DNA from: Tahibacter soli
GTDB taxonomy: Bacteria; Pseudomonadota; Gammaproteobacteria; Xanthomonadales; Rhodanobacteraceae
Assembly: GCF_025717065.2 (NCBI RefSeq)
Contig: NZ_JAOVZO020000023.1
Location: forward strand, 124,001 to 188,000
Length of the DNA stretch: 64,000 nt
Direction: 5' to 3'
The position numbers were made by a program, and so were the translations under genes. Positions 46,111 to 55,256 of the stretch are shown here, one piece after another. The first letter of the stretch is position 1. The number at the start of each line of letters is the position of its first letter. The notes below the pieces were generated by a model. It had not been told where the DNA came from. It saw only the letters and a program-made list of their open reading frames with translations, and did not search any database.

Positions 46111-46218
46111 CAGGGTGAGGGGGAGGCGCCTCCGACCTCGATGCGTGAGATTGTCGCGGGTGGCGGACTGCAATAAGCGAATCGCGCGGTAGCCCGACGC
46201 GTCGCCCCCTCACCCCGG

Positions 46219-46249
46219 CCCTCTCCCCCGACGACGTCGGGGGAGAGGG
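46219..46249. repeat. Hairpin repeat, second copy (inverted)
   Basis: A perfect 14-bp stem, CCCTCTCCCCCGAC with its complement, and a GAC loop. The flank lies on the opposite side compared with the first copy, so the two copies are inverted, like a paired REP/BIME or a small MITE. Confidence 0.7.
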
Positions 46250-46381
46250 TGTCCACCATCGGGGCGAGAGAATTGTAGTGCCGCTTTGTGGAAAGTGCGG
46301 CGCGCGAGACGGCGTTGACCTGTTGCCGCGGTTCCGTAGCTCCGCGACACTCGCGCGACCTTTCCGTCGATCGTCATCCGC

Positions 46382-47098
46382 ATGCAAACCGCCCTCATCG
46401 TCGGCGCCAGCTCCGGCATCGGCCGCGAACTCGCCGTTCGGCTCGCCGCGCGCGGCTGGCGCCTCGGCCTCGCCGCGCGCCGCGAAGCGCCGCTCGCGCA
46501 ACTGCGCGACGCCTTGCCGAACGAGGCGCGCAGCGCCGTCGTCGACGTGTCGCAGCCCGATGCCGCGATGCCCGCGCTCGAAGCGCTGATCGCCGAACTC
46601 GGCGGCGTCGATCTCGTCGTGATCGCCGCCGGCGTCGGCGATCTCAACGACGACCTGAGCTGGGAACCCGAACGCGACGTCGTTGCGACGAACGTGCTCG
46701 GCTTCGCCGCCGCCGCGAACGTCGCGGCGAGGCATTTCGTCGCGCGCGGCTGCGGCCATCTCGTCGGGCTGTCGTCGATCGCCGCATTGCGTGGCGGTCG
46801 CGCGGCGCCCGCGTACAACGCGTCGAAGGCGTTCGCGTCGAACTATCTCGAAGGGCTCGCGCAGAAGTTCGCGAAGTCGAAACTCCCGATCGCGGTGACC
46901 GACATCCAGGCCGGCTTCGTCGACACCGCGATGGCGAAGGGCGAGGGCAGGTTCTGGGTCGCGCCGGTCGACAAGGCCGCGCGGCAGATTCTCGCGGCGA
47001 TCGACGCGCGCCGTTCCCACGCCTACGTCACGCGGCGCTGGCGCCTCGTCGCCTGGCTGCTCAAGGCGTTGCCGCGCGGGGCGTACCGGAAACTTTAG
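46382..47098 (+). CDS. Short-chain dehydrogenase/reductase
   Basis: A 238-residue classical SDR. The cofactor loop GASSGIGR lies at 8-15, the NNAG position reads AAGVGD near 83-88, and the catalytic Ser-Tyr-Lys is visible as GLSSIAAL and YNASK (about 138 and 151-155). It ends with a basic amphipathic stretch. RRWRLVAWLLKALPRG may touch the membrane. Substrate unknown. Its stop overlaps the convergent LacI gene by four bases. Confidence 0.9.
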   Translation: MQTALIVGASSGIGRELAVRLAARGWRLGLAARREAPLAQLRDALPNEARSAVVDVSQPDAAMPALEALIAELGGVDLVVIAAGVGDLNDDLSWEPERDVVATNVLGFAAAANVAARHFVARGCGHLVGLSSIAALRGGRAAPAYNASKAFASNYLEGLAQKFAKSKLPIAVTDIQAGFVDTAMAKGEGRFWVAPVDKAARQILAAIDARRSHAYVTRRWRLVAWLLKALPRGAYRKL

Positions 47099-48099
47099 GT
47101 GCCGCGCACGACGAGCGCGCTCGCGAGCGTCTCCGACGCCGCGTCCTCACCGCGCGTGAGCGCCAGCACCTTGCGCGCGAGCAGCGCGCCGCCTTCGCGC
47201 CAGTTCTGGTGCACCGACGACAGCGGCGGAATGAACGCCGCGGCGAGCGGCGTGTCGTCGTAGCCGATCACCGAAACGTCTTCGGGCACCCGCAGGCCGT
47301 GTTCGATCAGCGCGCGCACCGCACCCATCGCCAACAGGTCGTTGCACGCGAAAATGGCGTCGAAGTGGATTTTGTCGCGAATCAGCGCCTGCACGGTCTG
47401 CATGCCCGCTTCGAGCGTCCATTCGGTGCGTCGGGCCACGCGCGGTTCGATGCGCCGCGCGGCAAGCGCCGCACGGAATCCGGCCAGTCGCTCGGCGGGT
47501 TCCGGATGGTCGGGGTCGCCGAGAAATACCGGATGGCGCCGGGCGAGCGCGAGAAAGCGTTCGGCCGCGAGCGAGCCGCCCTGGCGGTTGTCGCTGCCGA
47601 CGACGACGTGCGCGGCGTCGGTCGGCGCCGCGCCCCAGACGACCATCGGCAGCTGCAGGCGATCGAACAGATGCACGGCATCCTGGTGCGCGCCCTGGCC
47701 GAGCAGGATCACGCCGTCGGCGGCCTGCACGGCCGGCGCGCCCGCGCCCTGCCGCGTCGTCAGCAGCAGGCTGTAGCCGAGCGTCGTCAGCTCCTGCGTG
47801 ATGCCGCCGAGCAGCTCCAGCGGATACGGATCGGACATCGGCCGGCCGGCGCTCGGCGTCATCTCGACGATCACCGCGATCGTGTGGCTCTGGCGCAGAC
47901 GCAGGTTGCGCGCGCTGATGTTGAGCTTGTAGCCGTGCTCGGCCGCGAGCGCGCGCACGCGTTCGCGCGTCGCGGCGTTGACGTACGGGCTGTCGCCGAG
48001 CGCGCGCGAGACGGTGATCTTCGACACGCCGGCGAGGCCGGCGAGGTCGGACATCGTCAGCCGGCCGCCGGACGCCTGCTCCTTGTCTTTTCGTTTCAA
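47095..48099 (-). CDS. LacI family transcriptional regulator of the GH65 locus
   Basis: A 334-residue LacI/GalR repressor. The HTH is MSDLAGLAGVSKITVSRALG near 16-35, with the hinge helix (YKLNISARNLR) at about 57-67, then a periplasmic-binding-protein-like sugar domain (DAIFACNDLLAMGAVRAL near 250). The start is taken as TTG at 48099 because GGAG lies eight bases upstream; an ATG 15 codons later is the alternative. It is divergent from the phosphorylase gene across a 30-bp palindromic operator. Confidence 0.92.
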   Translation of the reverse strand: MKRKDKEQASGGRLTMSDLAGLAGVSKITVSRALGDSPYVNAATRERVRALAAEHGYKLNISARNLRLRQSHTIAVIVEMTPSAGRPMSDPYPLELLGGITQELTTLGYSLLLTTRQGAGAPAVQAADGVILLGQGAHQDAVHLFDRLQLPMVVWGAAPTDAAHVVVGSDNRQGGSLAAERFLALARRHPVFLGDPDHPEPAERLAGFRAALAARRIEPRVARRTEWTLEAGMQTVQALIRDKIHFDAIFACNDLLAMGAVRALIEHGLRVPEDVSVIGYDDTPLAAAFIPPLSSVHQNWREGGALLARKVLALTRGEDAASETLASALVVRGT

Positions 48100-48168
48100 G
48101 CAGTTGGCTCCGAAACGTCAGAAACCGCCGCAGTGTAACCGTGGCGATCGAAAGAACGAAGACCGATC

Positions 48169-48198
48169 TTGGTATCGGTATCTTGATATCGATACCAA
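48169..48198. promoter_or_regulatory. 30-bp palindromic operator for the LacI regulator
   Basis: Two 14-base arms, TTGGTATCGGTATC and GATATCGATACCAA, with 13 of 14 matching pairs, around a central TT. It lies 70 bases from the lacI-type start and 93 bases before the phosphorylase start. The nested GGTATCG-type half-sites suggest that two dimers could bind. Confidence 0.75.
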
Positions 48199-48290
48199 TC
48201 CGGTGCAGACTCGCCCCGCAATCGATGCCGACCGGTCGAACGCCCGCACACGACGGGCCGCCGAGCGGCATCGCGGGAGAGGGGATACGC

Positions 48291-51266
48291 ATGGCGGACG
48301 CAGCCGTCGACGCGCAATCGCGCGCCGTCGATCCATGGCGACTGACGCAGCGCGCGCTCGACGCGGCACACGCCGCGCGCGACGAAAGCCTGTTCGCGCT
48401 CGCGAACGGCACGCTCGGCGTCCGCGGCGGATTCGAAGAATCGCCGAGCGCGACGCAGGGCAGTTTTCTCGCCGGCGCGTGGGAGCGCAGCCCGATCCAC
48501 TATCACGAAAAGTTCGCCGGCTTCGCCCGCGCGACCGATACGCGCGTGCCGGTCGCGGACGGCACGTCGATCCGCGTACGGCTCGGCGACGAGGCGTTCG
48601 ATACGGCAACCGGCATCGTGCTCGCGTTCGAACGCGCGCTCGATCTCGCGCGCGGCCGGCTGGAACGCGTCGTGCGCTGGCGTTCGCCGCGCGGCGCGAC
48701 GGTCGAGCTGCGCGCGCTGCGCGTCGTGCCGATCGATGCCGATGCGCTGTTGTGCATTCGTCTCGAATTGCACTCGGTCGACTACGCGGGGCCGGTGACG
48801 TTCGACTCGGCGCTGTCGGGCGAACGCGAAGCGCCGCCGCAGGGCGACGATCCGCGCATCGGCGCGGGCGCCGACGCGGGTTTCGCGTTCGCGGTGCTGG
48901 CGAACGACGAAGCCCGCGCGCGGGTCGCGCAGCACGCGCACCGCAGCGGCATCGCGGTGGTCGCCGAACAGCGCCACGTGCCGGGCCACGGCGTCGCGTT
49001 CGAACGCGCCTACGCCGGCGCCGCGAGCGCGCATCAGGTCTACGCCGGCACGCTCGCCCCGGGCGCGAGCCTCGTCATCGAGAAGTTCGTCGCCTACGCA
49101 TGCAGCGCGTTCGAACGGCCCGAACCGGTCGACGCGCTCGCGACGCGCGCGCTGGCGACGCTGGCCGCGGCCGGTTCGTTCGACGCGCAGGCGAGCGCGC
49201 AGGAAGCCGCGTTCGCGGCGTTCTGGCGCGACGCCGACATCGCGATCGACGGCGACGCCGCGAGCGAGCAGGCGCTGCGCTTCAATCTGTTTCACGTGTT
49301 CCAGTCGGCCGGCCGCCACGGCCGCGGCAGCATCGCGGCGAAGGGCCTCACCGGCGAGGGCTACGAAGGCCACGTGTTCTGGGACGCCGAAACGTTCGTG
49401 CTGCCGGCGCTCGCGTTCACCGCGCCGCATCTCGCGCGCAGCCTGCTCGAATTCCGCCACGCGACGCTCGCCGGCGCGCGGGCGCATGCGCGCGAGATGA
49501 ACCATGCGCGCGGCGCGCTGTATCCGTGGCGCACGATCGGCGGCGACGAATGCTCGGCGCACTACCCGAGCGGGTCGGCGCAGTACCACATCAACGCCGC
49601 GATCGCGTACGCGATCCGGCTGTATCTCGACGCGACCGACGACACGGCGTTTCTCGCCGATGCCGGCGCCGAGATCTTGTTCGAAACCGCGCGCATCTGG
49701 CTCGACGTCGGCCATTTCAATCCGCGTCGCGGCGGTGCGTTCTGCATTCACGAAGTGACCGGGCCCGACGAGTACTCGGCGCTCGCCGACAACAACTGGT
49801 ACACGAATCTCATGGCGCGCGAACACCTGCGCCACGCCGCGAGCGTCGCGTGCCTCCTGGCCGAGGAACGGCCCGACGTCTACGCCGGACTCGCCGCGCG
49901 CATCGCGCTCGATGCCGACGAACCGGCGCAATGGCGCCGCGCCGCCGAGGCGATGTACCTGCCGTACGACGAGCGTCTCGCGATTCACGCGCAGGACGAC
50001 GGGTTTCTCGACAAGCCGCGCTGGCCGGCGTCGGCGACGCAGCGACCGCTGCTCCTGCACCACCATCCGATGACGATTTTCCGGCATCAGGTGTGCAAGC
50101 AGGCCGACGTGCTGCTCGGCCTCGTACTGGCCGGCGACGGCGTCGACCGCGCAACGAAGCGGCGCGACTTCGACTACTACGAGGGCGTCACCGTCCACGA
50201 TTCCACCTTGTCGGCGTCGACGTTCGCGATCGTCGCGGCGCAAGTCGGCCATGCGGACAAGGCGTGGCGCTATTTCAACGATACGCTGCGCGTGGATCTG
50301 GACGACCTGCACGGCAACGCGAGCCACGGCGCGCACATGGCCGCGATGGCCGGCAGCTGGCTCGCGCTCGCGTGGGGTTACGCGGGCCTGCGTGTCGTCG
50401 GCGGAAGCCTTGCGTTCGAGCCGGCGCTGCCCGACGCCTGGCGCGGCTACCGCGTCGGCCTCGTCTGGAAAGGCCGGCGCATCGGCGTCGACGTCGCGCG
50501 CGACGCGGTGCGCTATCGCCTCGTCGACGGCGAACCGCTCGCGTTCTCGCACATGGGCGCGAGCCGCACGCTGCGCGTCGGCGCCGACGTCGAAGCGGGG
50601 CGCTTTCCGCAGCCGTTCAAGGCGCTGGTGTTCGATCTCGACGGCGTGATCGCCGACACCGCCGTGCTGCATCACGCGGCATGGAAGCGGCTGGCCGGCG
50701 AGATCGGCCTGTCGTTCGACGAGACGATCGGCGAACGCCTGAAGGGCGTCGATCGCATGGGCTCGCTCGAGATCGTGCTCGGCGACGCGAGCGCGCGCTA
50801 CACGCACGACGAGAAGCACGCGCTCGCCGAACGCAAGAACGGCTACTACGTCGCGGCGATCGCGCAGCTCGGTCCCGAAAACCTGCTGCCGGGCGCGCGC
50901 GAAGCGCTGGTCGCGGCGCGCGCGGCGGGCCTGAAAATCGCGCTCGCGTCGGCGAGCCGCAGCGCCGGCGCGCTGGTCGAACGCTTCGGGCTGGCCGATT
51001 TCTTCGACCACGTCGTCGACGCCGCGTCCATCGCGCGGCCGAAGCCCGATCCGGAAATCTTTCTCGCGGCGGCACGCGCGCTCGGCGTCGCGCCGGGCGA
51101 CTGCCTCGGCATCGAAGACGCCGTGGCCGGCGTCGACGCGATTCGCGCGGCCGGCATGCGCGCGCTCGGCGTCGGCGACGGCGCGGTGCTCGCGCACGCC
51201 GATGCCGTGATCGGCGGTCTGACCGAATTCGACGTCGCGCGGTTTGTCGCGATGTCTGGAAGCTGA
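48291..51266 (+). CDS. GH65 disaccharide phosphorylase fused to beta-phosphoglucomutase
   Basis: A 991-residue cytoplasmic fusion. Residues 1-770 form a GH65 phosphorylase (maltose/trehalose/kojibiose/nigerose phosphorylase family) that splits an alpha-disaccharide with phosphate to beta-glucose 1-phosphate and glucose; the acid Glu lies in HEVTGPDEYSALADNNW (487-503, probably Glu494), and HHPMTIFRHQVCKQADV (about 587) carries the phosphate-site residues. Residues 778-991 are a HAD-fold beta-phosphoglucomutase (FDLDGVIADT with Asp782/Asp784, SASRS, KPDPEIFLAA), turning the product into glucose 6-phosphate. The ATG at 48291 has GAGAGGGG upstream. The exact disaccharide is not readable. Confidence 0.9.
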   Translation: MADAAVDAQSRAVDPWRLTQRALDAAHAARDESLFALANGTLGVRGGFEESPSATQGSFLAGAWERSPIHYHEKFAGFARATDTRVPVADGTSIRVRLGDEAFDTATGIVLAFERALDLARGRLERVVRWRSPRGATVELRALRVVPIDADALLCIRLELHSVDYAGPVTFDSALSGEREAPPQGDDPRIGAGADAGFAFAVLANDEARARVAQHAHRSGIAVVAEQRHVPGHGVAFERAYAGAASAHQVYAGTLAPGASLVIEKFVAYACSAFERPEPVDALATRALATLAAAGSFDAQASAQEAAFAAFWRDADIAIDGDAASEQALRFNLFHVFQSAGRHGRGSIAAKGLTGEGYEGHVFWDAETFVLPALAFTAPHLARSLLEFRHATLAGARAHAREMNHARGALYPWRTIGGDECSAHYPSGSAQYHINAAIAYAIRLYLDATDDTAFLADAGAEILFETARIWLDVGHFNPRRGGAFCIHEVTGPDEYSALADNNWYTNLMAREHLRHAASVACLLAEERPDVYAGLAARIALDADEPAQWRRAAEAMYLPYDERLAIHAQDDGFLDKPRWPASATQRPLLLHHHPMTIFRHQVCKQADVLLGLVLAGDGVDRATKRRDFDYYEGVTVHDSTLSASTFAIVAAQVGHADKAWRYFNDTLRVDLDDLHGNASHGAHMAAMAGSWLALAWGYAGLRVVGGSLAFEPALPDAWRGYRVGLVWKGRRIGVDVARDAVRYRLVDGEPLAFSHMGASRTLRVGADVEAGRFPQPFKALVFDLDGVIADTAVLHHAAWKRLAGEIGLSFDETIGERLKGVDRMGSLEIVLGDASARYTHDEKHALAERKNGYYVAAIAQLGPENLLPGAREALVAARAAGLKIALASASRSAGALVERFGLADFFDHVVDAASIARPKPDPEIFLAAARALGVAPGDCLGIEDAVAGVDAIRAAGMRALGVGDGAVLAHADAVIGGLTEFDVARFVAMSGS

Positions 51267-51332
51267 GCGCCATGGATGCGCATCACCACGTTCAATAAAA
51301 TTACACAAAGAGCGTTTCGGGAGGGTAGTTCC

Positions 51333-53777
51333 ATGCAACTCGACGGCATCACCCGTCTGGCGTTGAGCGTCGCGATCGCCGCGGCTCTCGCGTCCGGCGC
51401 CGCGTTCGCGCAGGACAACACGGGCAAGAACACGCAGGACCCGGCCAACTCGCTGGAGGAGGTCGTCGTCACCGGCTCGGCGAGCGCCGGCGGCGTCAAG
51501 AAGATCGACGCGAGCTATTCGATCACGACCGCGTCGCAGCAGCAGATCCTCGACGCCGCGCCGTCGAGCACGGCGGATCTCCTGAAGATCGTGCCCGGCG
51601 TCTGGGCCGAGGCGTCGGGCGGCTCCACCGGCGCGAACATCTACGTGCGCGGCTTTCCGGGCACCGGCGACGCGCCGTACGTGACGATGGAACTCGACGG
51701 CTCGCCGCTGTATCCGTCGGCCACGTTGTCGTTTCTGGAAAATTCCACGCTGTTTCGCATCGACGACACGGTGCAGCGCGTGGAAGTGCTGCGCGGCGGC
51801 CCGAGCCCCATCTTCTCGAACGGCCAGCCCGGCATCACGGTGAACTTCATCCAGAAGACCGGCATGGAGACGCCCGAAGGCGAGGGCAGCGGCAGGCTCA
51901 CGGCCGGCACCGACAGCTTCTATCGCGTCGACGGCCACTACGGCGGCCAGGTCGGCGAAAACTGGTATCTCTCCGTCGGCGGCTTCTATCGCCGCGGCGA
52001 CGGCGTGCACGACACGCAGTATCCGGCGAACGACGGCGGGCAGGTGTCGTTGAACCTGACCCGCGCGTTCGACGGCGGCACGTTCAGCCTGTACGGCCGC
52101 CGGCTCGACGACCGCAACGCCTTCTTCACCGCGATGCCGCTGGTCGCCAAAGGCGGCGACGAGGTCGGACGCTTTCCGGGCTTCGACGCCGGCAGCGACA
52201 CGCTGTACGGCAACGACCTGCGGCACCTGAACTTCCAGGTGTCGCCGGGCGCGACGCCGGGCACGATCAGCCGCGACGTCGCCGACGGCCGCGGCACCGA
52301 CATCAGCCTGTTCGGCTCGACGCTCGACCTGCGCCGCGACGGCTGGAGTTTTTCCAATCGTGCACAATTCGTCAACGGCGACACGCCGACCGTCGCGCTG
52401 TTCACGGGCACGAACCCGACCAGCCTCGGCGCGTACATCAATAGCGCCGTGGCGAGCGCGAACGGCAACGCCGCGATCGTCGGCGCGGGCGGCCAGGCGA
52501 CCGGCGGCACCGCGACGTACGCGAACGGCGGCCAGGCGATCACCGACCTCGACCGCCAGGTGATCGAAGCGGGCATGTGGGTCGTCGACAAGCACATCCG
52601 CTCGTTCACCGACGAGGCGCGCTTCGGCGTGGAACTGTTCCCCGGCAACACGCTGACGGTCGGCACGTACTTCGCGTCGTACTCCGCCGAAGATCACTGG
52701 TACCTCGGCAACAATATGCTGATGACGGTGGAGAACAACGCGCGGCTGATCGACGTGGCGCTCGACAACGGCGCGATCGTGTCGCAGCGCGGCTTCTCGG
52801 GCGCGCCGTTCTTCGCGCTCAACGCCGACTGGGACGGCCGCAACACCGCGGCGTTCGTGTCCGACGAATGGGAAACGGGCGCGTGGCGCTTCGACGCCGG
52901 CGTGCGCTTCGAGCGCAAGACCGTCGACGGCACGATCGAGAACGCGTCGAACCGCGATCTCGACAACAATCCGCTGACCGTGTTCAACAACAACGCGTCG
53001 GTCGCGAACGGCACGTATCGCTACGTCGACTACGAAGACGACGACGTGTCGTGGACCGCCGGCGCGAACTACACGATCAACGACCACGCGAGCATGTTCG
53101 CGCGCGTCAATTCCGGCGTGCTGTTTCCGTCGTTCGACGACCTGCGCGACGGCAATACGCAGACGCAGACGGTCGACCAGTACGAACTCGGCTTCAAGGC
53201 CGAGGACCGGCTCTACAGCCTGTACCTGACGGCGTTCGCGAACCGCTTCGACGGCGTGCCTTACCAGCAGTTCGACCAGAACGGCAACAACATCGTCTCG
53301 ATCGGCGGCGCGAAGGCGCACGGCATCGAGTTCGAGGCGGCGCTGCGGCCGGTCGACAATCTCGAACTCGCCGTCACCGGCAACTGGACCGACGCCGAGT
53401 ACAAGGACTACGGGCAGTACACCGGCAACCGCGTGCAGCGCCAGCCGAAGTTCCAGTATCGCTTCACGCCGCGCTATACGATTCCGACCGGCTGGGGCGA
53501 CGTGAAGCTGTTCGGCACGTATACGCACGTCGGCGACCGCGTCGGCGACCTCGCCAACGCGCAGCCGCTGCCGTCGTACTACACGATCGACGTCGGCGCG
53601 GAGGCGAACGTCGGCGAACACTGGAACTTCCGGTTCACGGGCACGAACATCACGAACCAGATCGGGCTGACCGAGGGCAACGCGCGCATCCAGGGATCGA
53701 GCGTCACCGGCAACGTATTCCTCGGACGTGCGATTTTTGCGCGGTCGTATATGTTTTCGGCGGCGTATTATTTCTAG
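51333..53777 (+). CDS. TonB-dependent receptor of the disaccharide locus
   Basis: An 814-residue outer-membrane receptor, 66 bases after the phosphorylase and probably co-transcribed. ATG at 51333 has GGAGG upstream. Signal peptide AIAAALASGAAFAQ, TonB-box region EEVVVTGSASAGG near 40, plug with YSITTASQQQILDAAPSST, VPGVWAEASGGSTGANIYVRG and VEVLRGGPSPIFSNGQPG; terminal strand SYMFSAAYYF. Its place between a sugar phosphorylase and an MFS permease suggests uptake of the disaccharide or a longer glucan across the outer membrane. A paralogue lies at 10879-13425. Confidence 0.92.
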   Translation: MQLDGITRLALSVAIAAALASGAAFAQDNTGKNTQDPANSLEEVVVTGSASAGGVKKIDASYSITTASQQQILDAAPSSTADLLKIVPGVWAEASGGSTGANIYVRGFPGTGDAPYVTMELDGSPLYPSATLSFLENSTLFRIDDTVQRVEVLRGGPSPIFSNGQPGITVNFIQKTGMETPEGEGSGRLTAGTDSFYRVDGHYGGQVGENWYLSVGGFYRRGDGVHDTQYPANDGGQVSLNLTRAFDGGTFSLYGRRLDDRNAFFTAMPLVAKGGDEVGRFPGFDAGSDTLYGNDLRHLNFQVSPGATPGTISRDVADGRGTDISLFGSTLDLRRDGWSFSNRAQFVNGDTPTVALFTGTNPTSLGAYINSAVASANGNAAIVGAGGQATGGTATYANGGQAITDLDRQVIEAGMWVVDKHIRSFTDEARFGVELFPGNTLTVGTYFASYSAEDHWYLGNNMLMTVENNARLIDVALDNGAIVSQRGFSGAPFFALNADWDGRNTAAFVSDEWETGAWRFDAGVRFERKTVDGTIENASNRDLDNNPLTVFNNNASVANGTYRYVDYEDDDVSWTAGANYTINDHASMFARVNSGVLFPSFDDLRDGNTQTQTVDQYELGFKAEDRLYSLYLTAFANRFDGVPYQQFDQNGNNIVSIGGAKAHGIEFEAALRPVDNLELAVTGNWTDAEYKDYGQYTGNRVQRQPKFQYRFTPRYTIPTGWGDVKLFGTYTHVGDRVGDLANAQPLPSYYTIDVGAEANVGEHWNFRFTGTNITNQIGLTEGNARIQGSSVTGNVFLGRAIFARSYMFSAAYYF

Positions 53778-53816
53778 TCGCGGTTTGCTGGTCTTTGCCT
53801 TTGCTCGTCTTTCTCC

Positions 53817-53902
53817 GCTCGTCATACCCGCGTAAGCTGGTATCCAGCCGTTGATTTTGATGCTTTAAAAGCTGGATCCCAGCTTCCGCTGGGATGACGA
53901 GC
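53817..53902. repeat. Imperfect inverted repeat element, 32-bp arms
   Basis: Arms of 32 bases at 53817-53848 and 53871-53902 match at 28 positions and begin with GCTCGTCAT; the 22-base loop is AT-rich. It is of the common GTCAT-CCCGCG-AAGC-GG-ATCCAGC intergenic type. It sits in the leader of the MFS gene between it and the receptor, where a folded RNA could reduce or set apart downstream expression. Confidence 0.75.
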
Positions 53903-53956
53903 GAAAGAGCGACGAGCAAGAAGCGAAAGCAGAAAGCAAAATCACCAAGGCACCCC

Positions 53957-55192
53957 ATGCACCGCCTCTCGATCACGCTCGCCCTGATCCTGACCTACAT
54001 GGTCTTCGCCGTGCTGCTCAACAGCGTCGGCACCGTGATCCTCCAGTCGATCGCGACGTTCGGCGTCACCAAGCAGGGCGCGAGCGTGCTCGAAGCCTGC
54101 AAGGATCTGCCGATCGCCGTCGTGTCGTTTCTCACCGCGGCGTACCTGCCGCGCTTCGGCTATCGCCGCGCGATGATGGTCGGCCTCGCGATCGTCGGCG
54201 TCGCGTGCCTGGCGATGCCGCTGCTCGACAGCTTCGCGATGACGCGCGTGCTGTTCATCGCGATCGGCGTGTCGTTCGCGCTCGTGAAGGTCGGCGTGTA
54301 TTCGTCGATCGGCCTCGTCACCGCCGACCGCCGCGCGCACGCGAGCCTCACCAACACGATCGAAGGCCTGTTCATGGTCGGCGTGCTCGGCGGCTACTGG
54401 CTGTTCGGCGCGTTCATCGACCACGACAACCCGGCCGATGCCGCGTGGATCGACGTCTACTACGTGCTCGCCGCGATCTGCGCGGCGGCGCTCGCGCTGC
54501 TGGCCGCAAGTCCGCTCGACGAGTCTGCCGCGCGCGACGAGAGCGGCGCCGCGCCGTCGTTTCTGGACATGGTCGCGTTGTTGAAAAAGCCGCTCGCCTA
54601 CGTATTCCTGCTGTCGGCGTTCATGTACGTGCTGATCGAGCAGAGCCTCGGCACGTGGCTGCCGACGTTCAACCGCGAAATCCTGCAGCTGCCCGCCGCG
54701 ATGAGCGTGCAGATCGCGAGCATCTACGCCGGTTCGCTCGCGCTCGGCCGGCTCGGCGCCGGCGTCGTGCTGCGGCGGTTGTCGTGGTATCCGCTGCTGA
54801 ACCTGTGCGTCGTCGGCATGGGCGTGCTGGTGATCCTGACCCTGCCGCTCGCGGCGAACGTCGCGCACGACCCGGACGTCACCTGGTTCAACGCGCCGCT
54901 CGCCGCGTACGTGCTGCCGATGATCGGCCTGCTGATGGCGCCGATCTATCCCGTGCTGAACTCGGTGATGCTGAGCGCGCTGCCGCCGTCGCGGCACGCG
55001 GCGATGACCGGCCTGATCGTGATCTTCTCGGCGCTCGGCGGCACGACCGGTTCGCTGCTCACCGGCTTCGTATTCGCGCATGTCGGCGGCCAGCGCGCGT
55101 TCTACGTGTCGCTGCTGCCGATGGTCGCTATCCTCGTCGCGCTCGCGCTGTTCCGGCGCGAGACGGAGCGTGCCGCGCCGCTGGCCGTCTGA
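53957..55192 (+). CDS. MFS sugar permease
   Basis: A 411-residue inner-membrane transporter with about twelve hydrophobic spans. ATG at 53957 begins MHRLSITLALILTYMVF; a longer upstream frame is Lys/Arg-rich and lies in repeat DNA. Conserved MFS loop AAYLPRFGYRRAMM near 63-76, and GRLGAGVVLRRL near 260. Overall layout is like the FucP/glucose branch, common next to sugar catabolic genes. It probably carries the disaccharide or glucose taken up by the TonB receptor. Confidence 0.9.
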   Translation: MHRLSITLALILTYMVFAVLLNSVGTVILQSIATFGVTKQGASVLEACKDLPIAVVSFLTAAYLPRFGYRRAMMVGLAIVGVACLAMPLLDSFAMTRVLFIAIGVSFALVKVGVYSSIGLVTADRRAHASLTNTIEGLFMVGVLGGYWLFGAFIDHDNPADAAWIDVYYVLAAICAAALALLAASPLDESAARDESGAAPSFLDMVALLKKPLAYVFLLSAFMYVLIEQSLGTWLPTFNREILQLPAAMSVQIASIYAGSLALGRLGAGVVLRRLSWYPLLNLCVVGMGVLVILTLPLAANVAHDPDVTWFNAPLAAYVLPMIGLLMAPIYPVLNSVMLSALPPSRHAAMTGLIVIFSALGGTTGSLLTGFVFAHVGGQRAFYVSLLPMVAILVALALFRRETERAAPLAV

Positions 55193-55256
55193 ACGCTTGA
55201 CGGCGCCGCGCCGGTTGTCGCTACATGCGGCTTCGACCCCGACGCCGGAGACCCGC

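Larger units (their letters stand above)
46044..46381. other. Intergenic region with a pair of inverted hairpin repeats
   Basis: About 340 bases holding two related hairpins in opposite orientation (listed separately), with CAGGGTGAGGGGG after the first and CCCCCTCACCCCGG before the second, so the whole block of about 46079-46249 is an imperfect inverted pair. No gene seen; the last 120 bases hold the promoter of the SDR gene. Confidence 0.6.

Noticed and set aside
48096-53825. 1909-codon minus-strand frame opposite the GH65 fusion and receptor genes
   Set aside because: It is antisense to two well-supported genes and consists of Arg/Ala/Val-rich sequence without domains.
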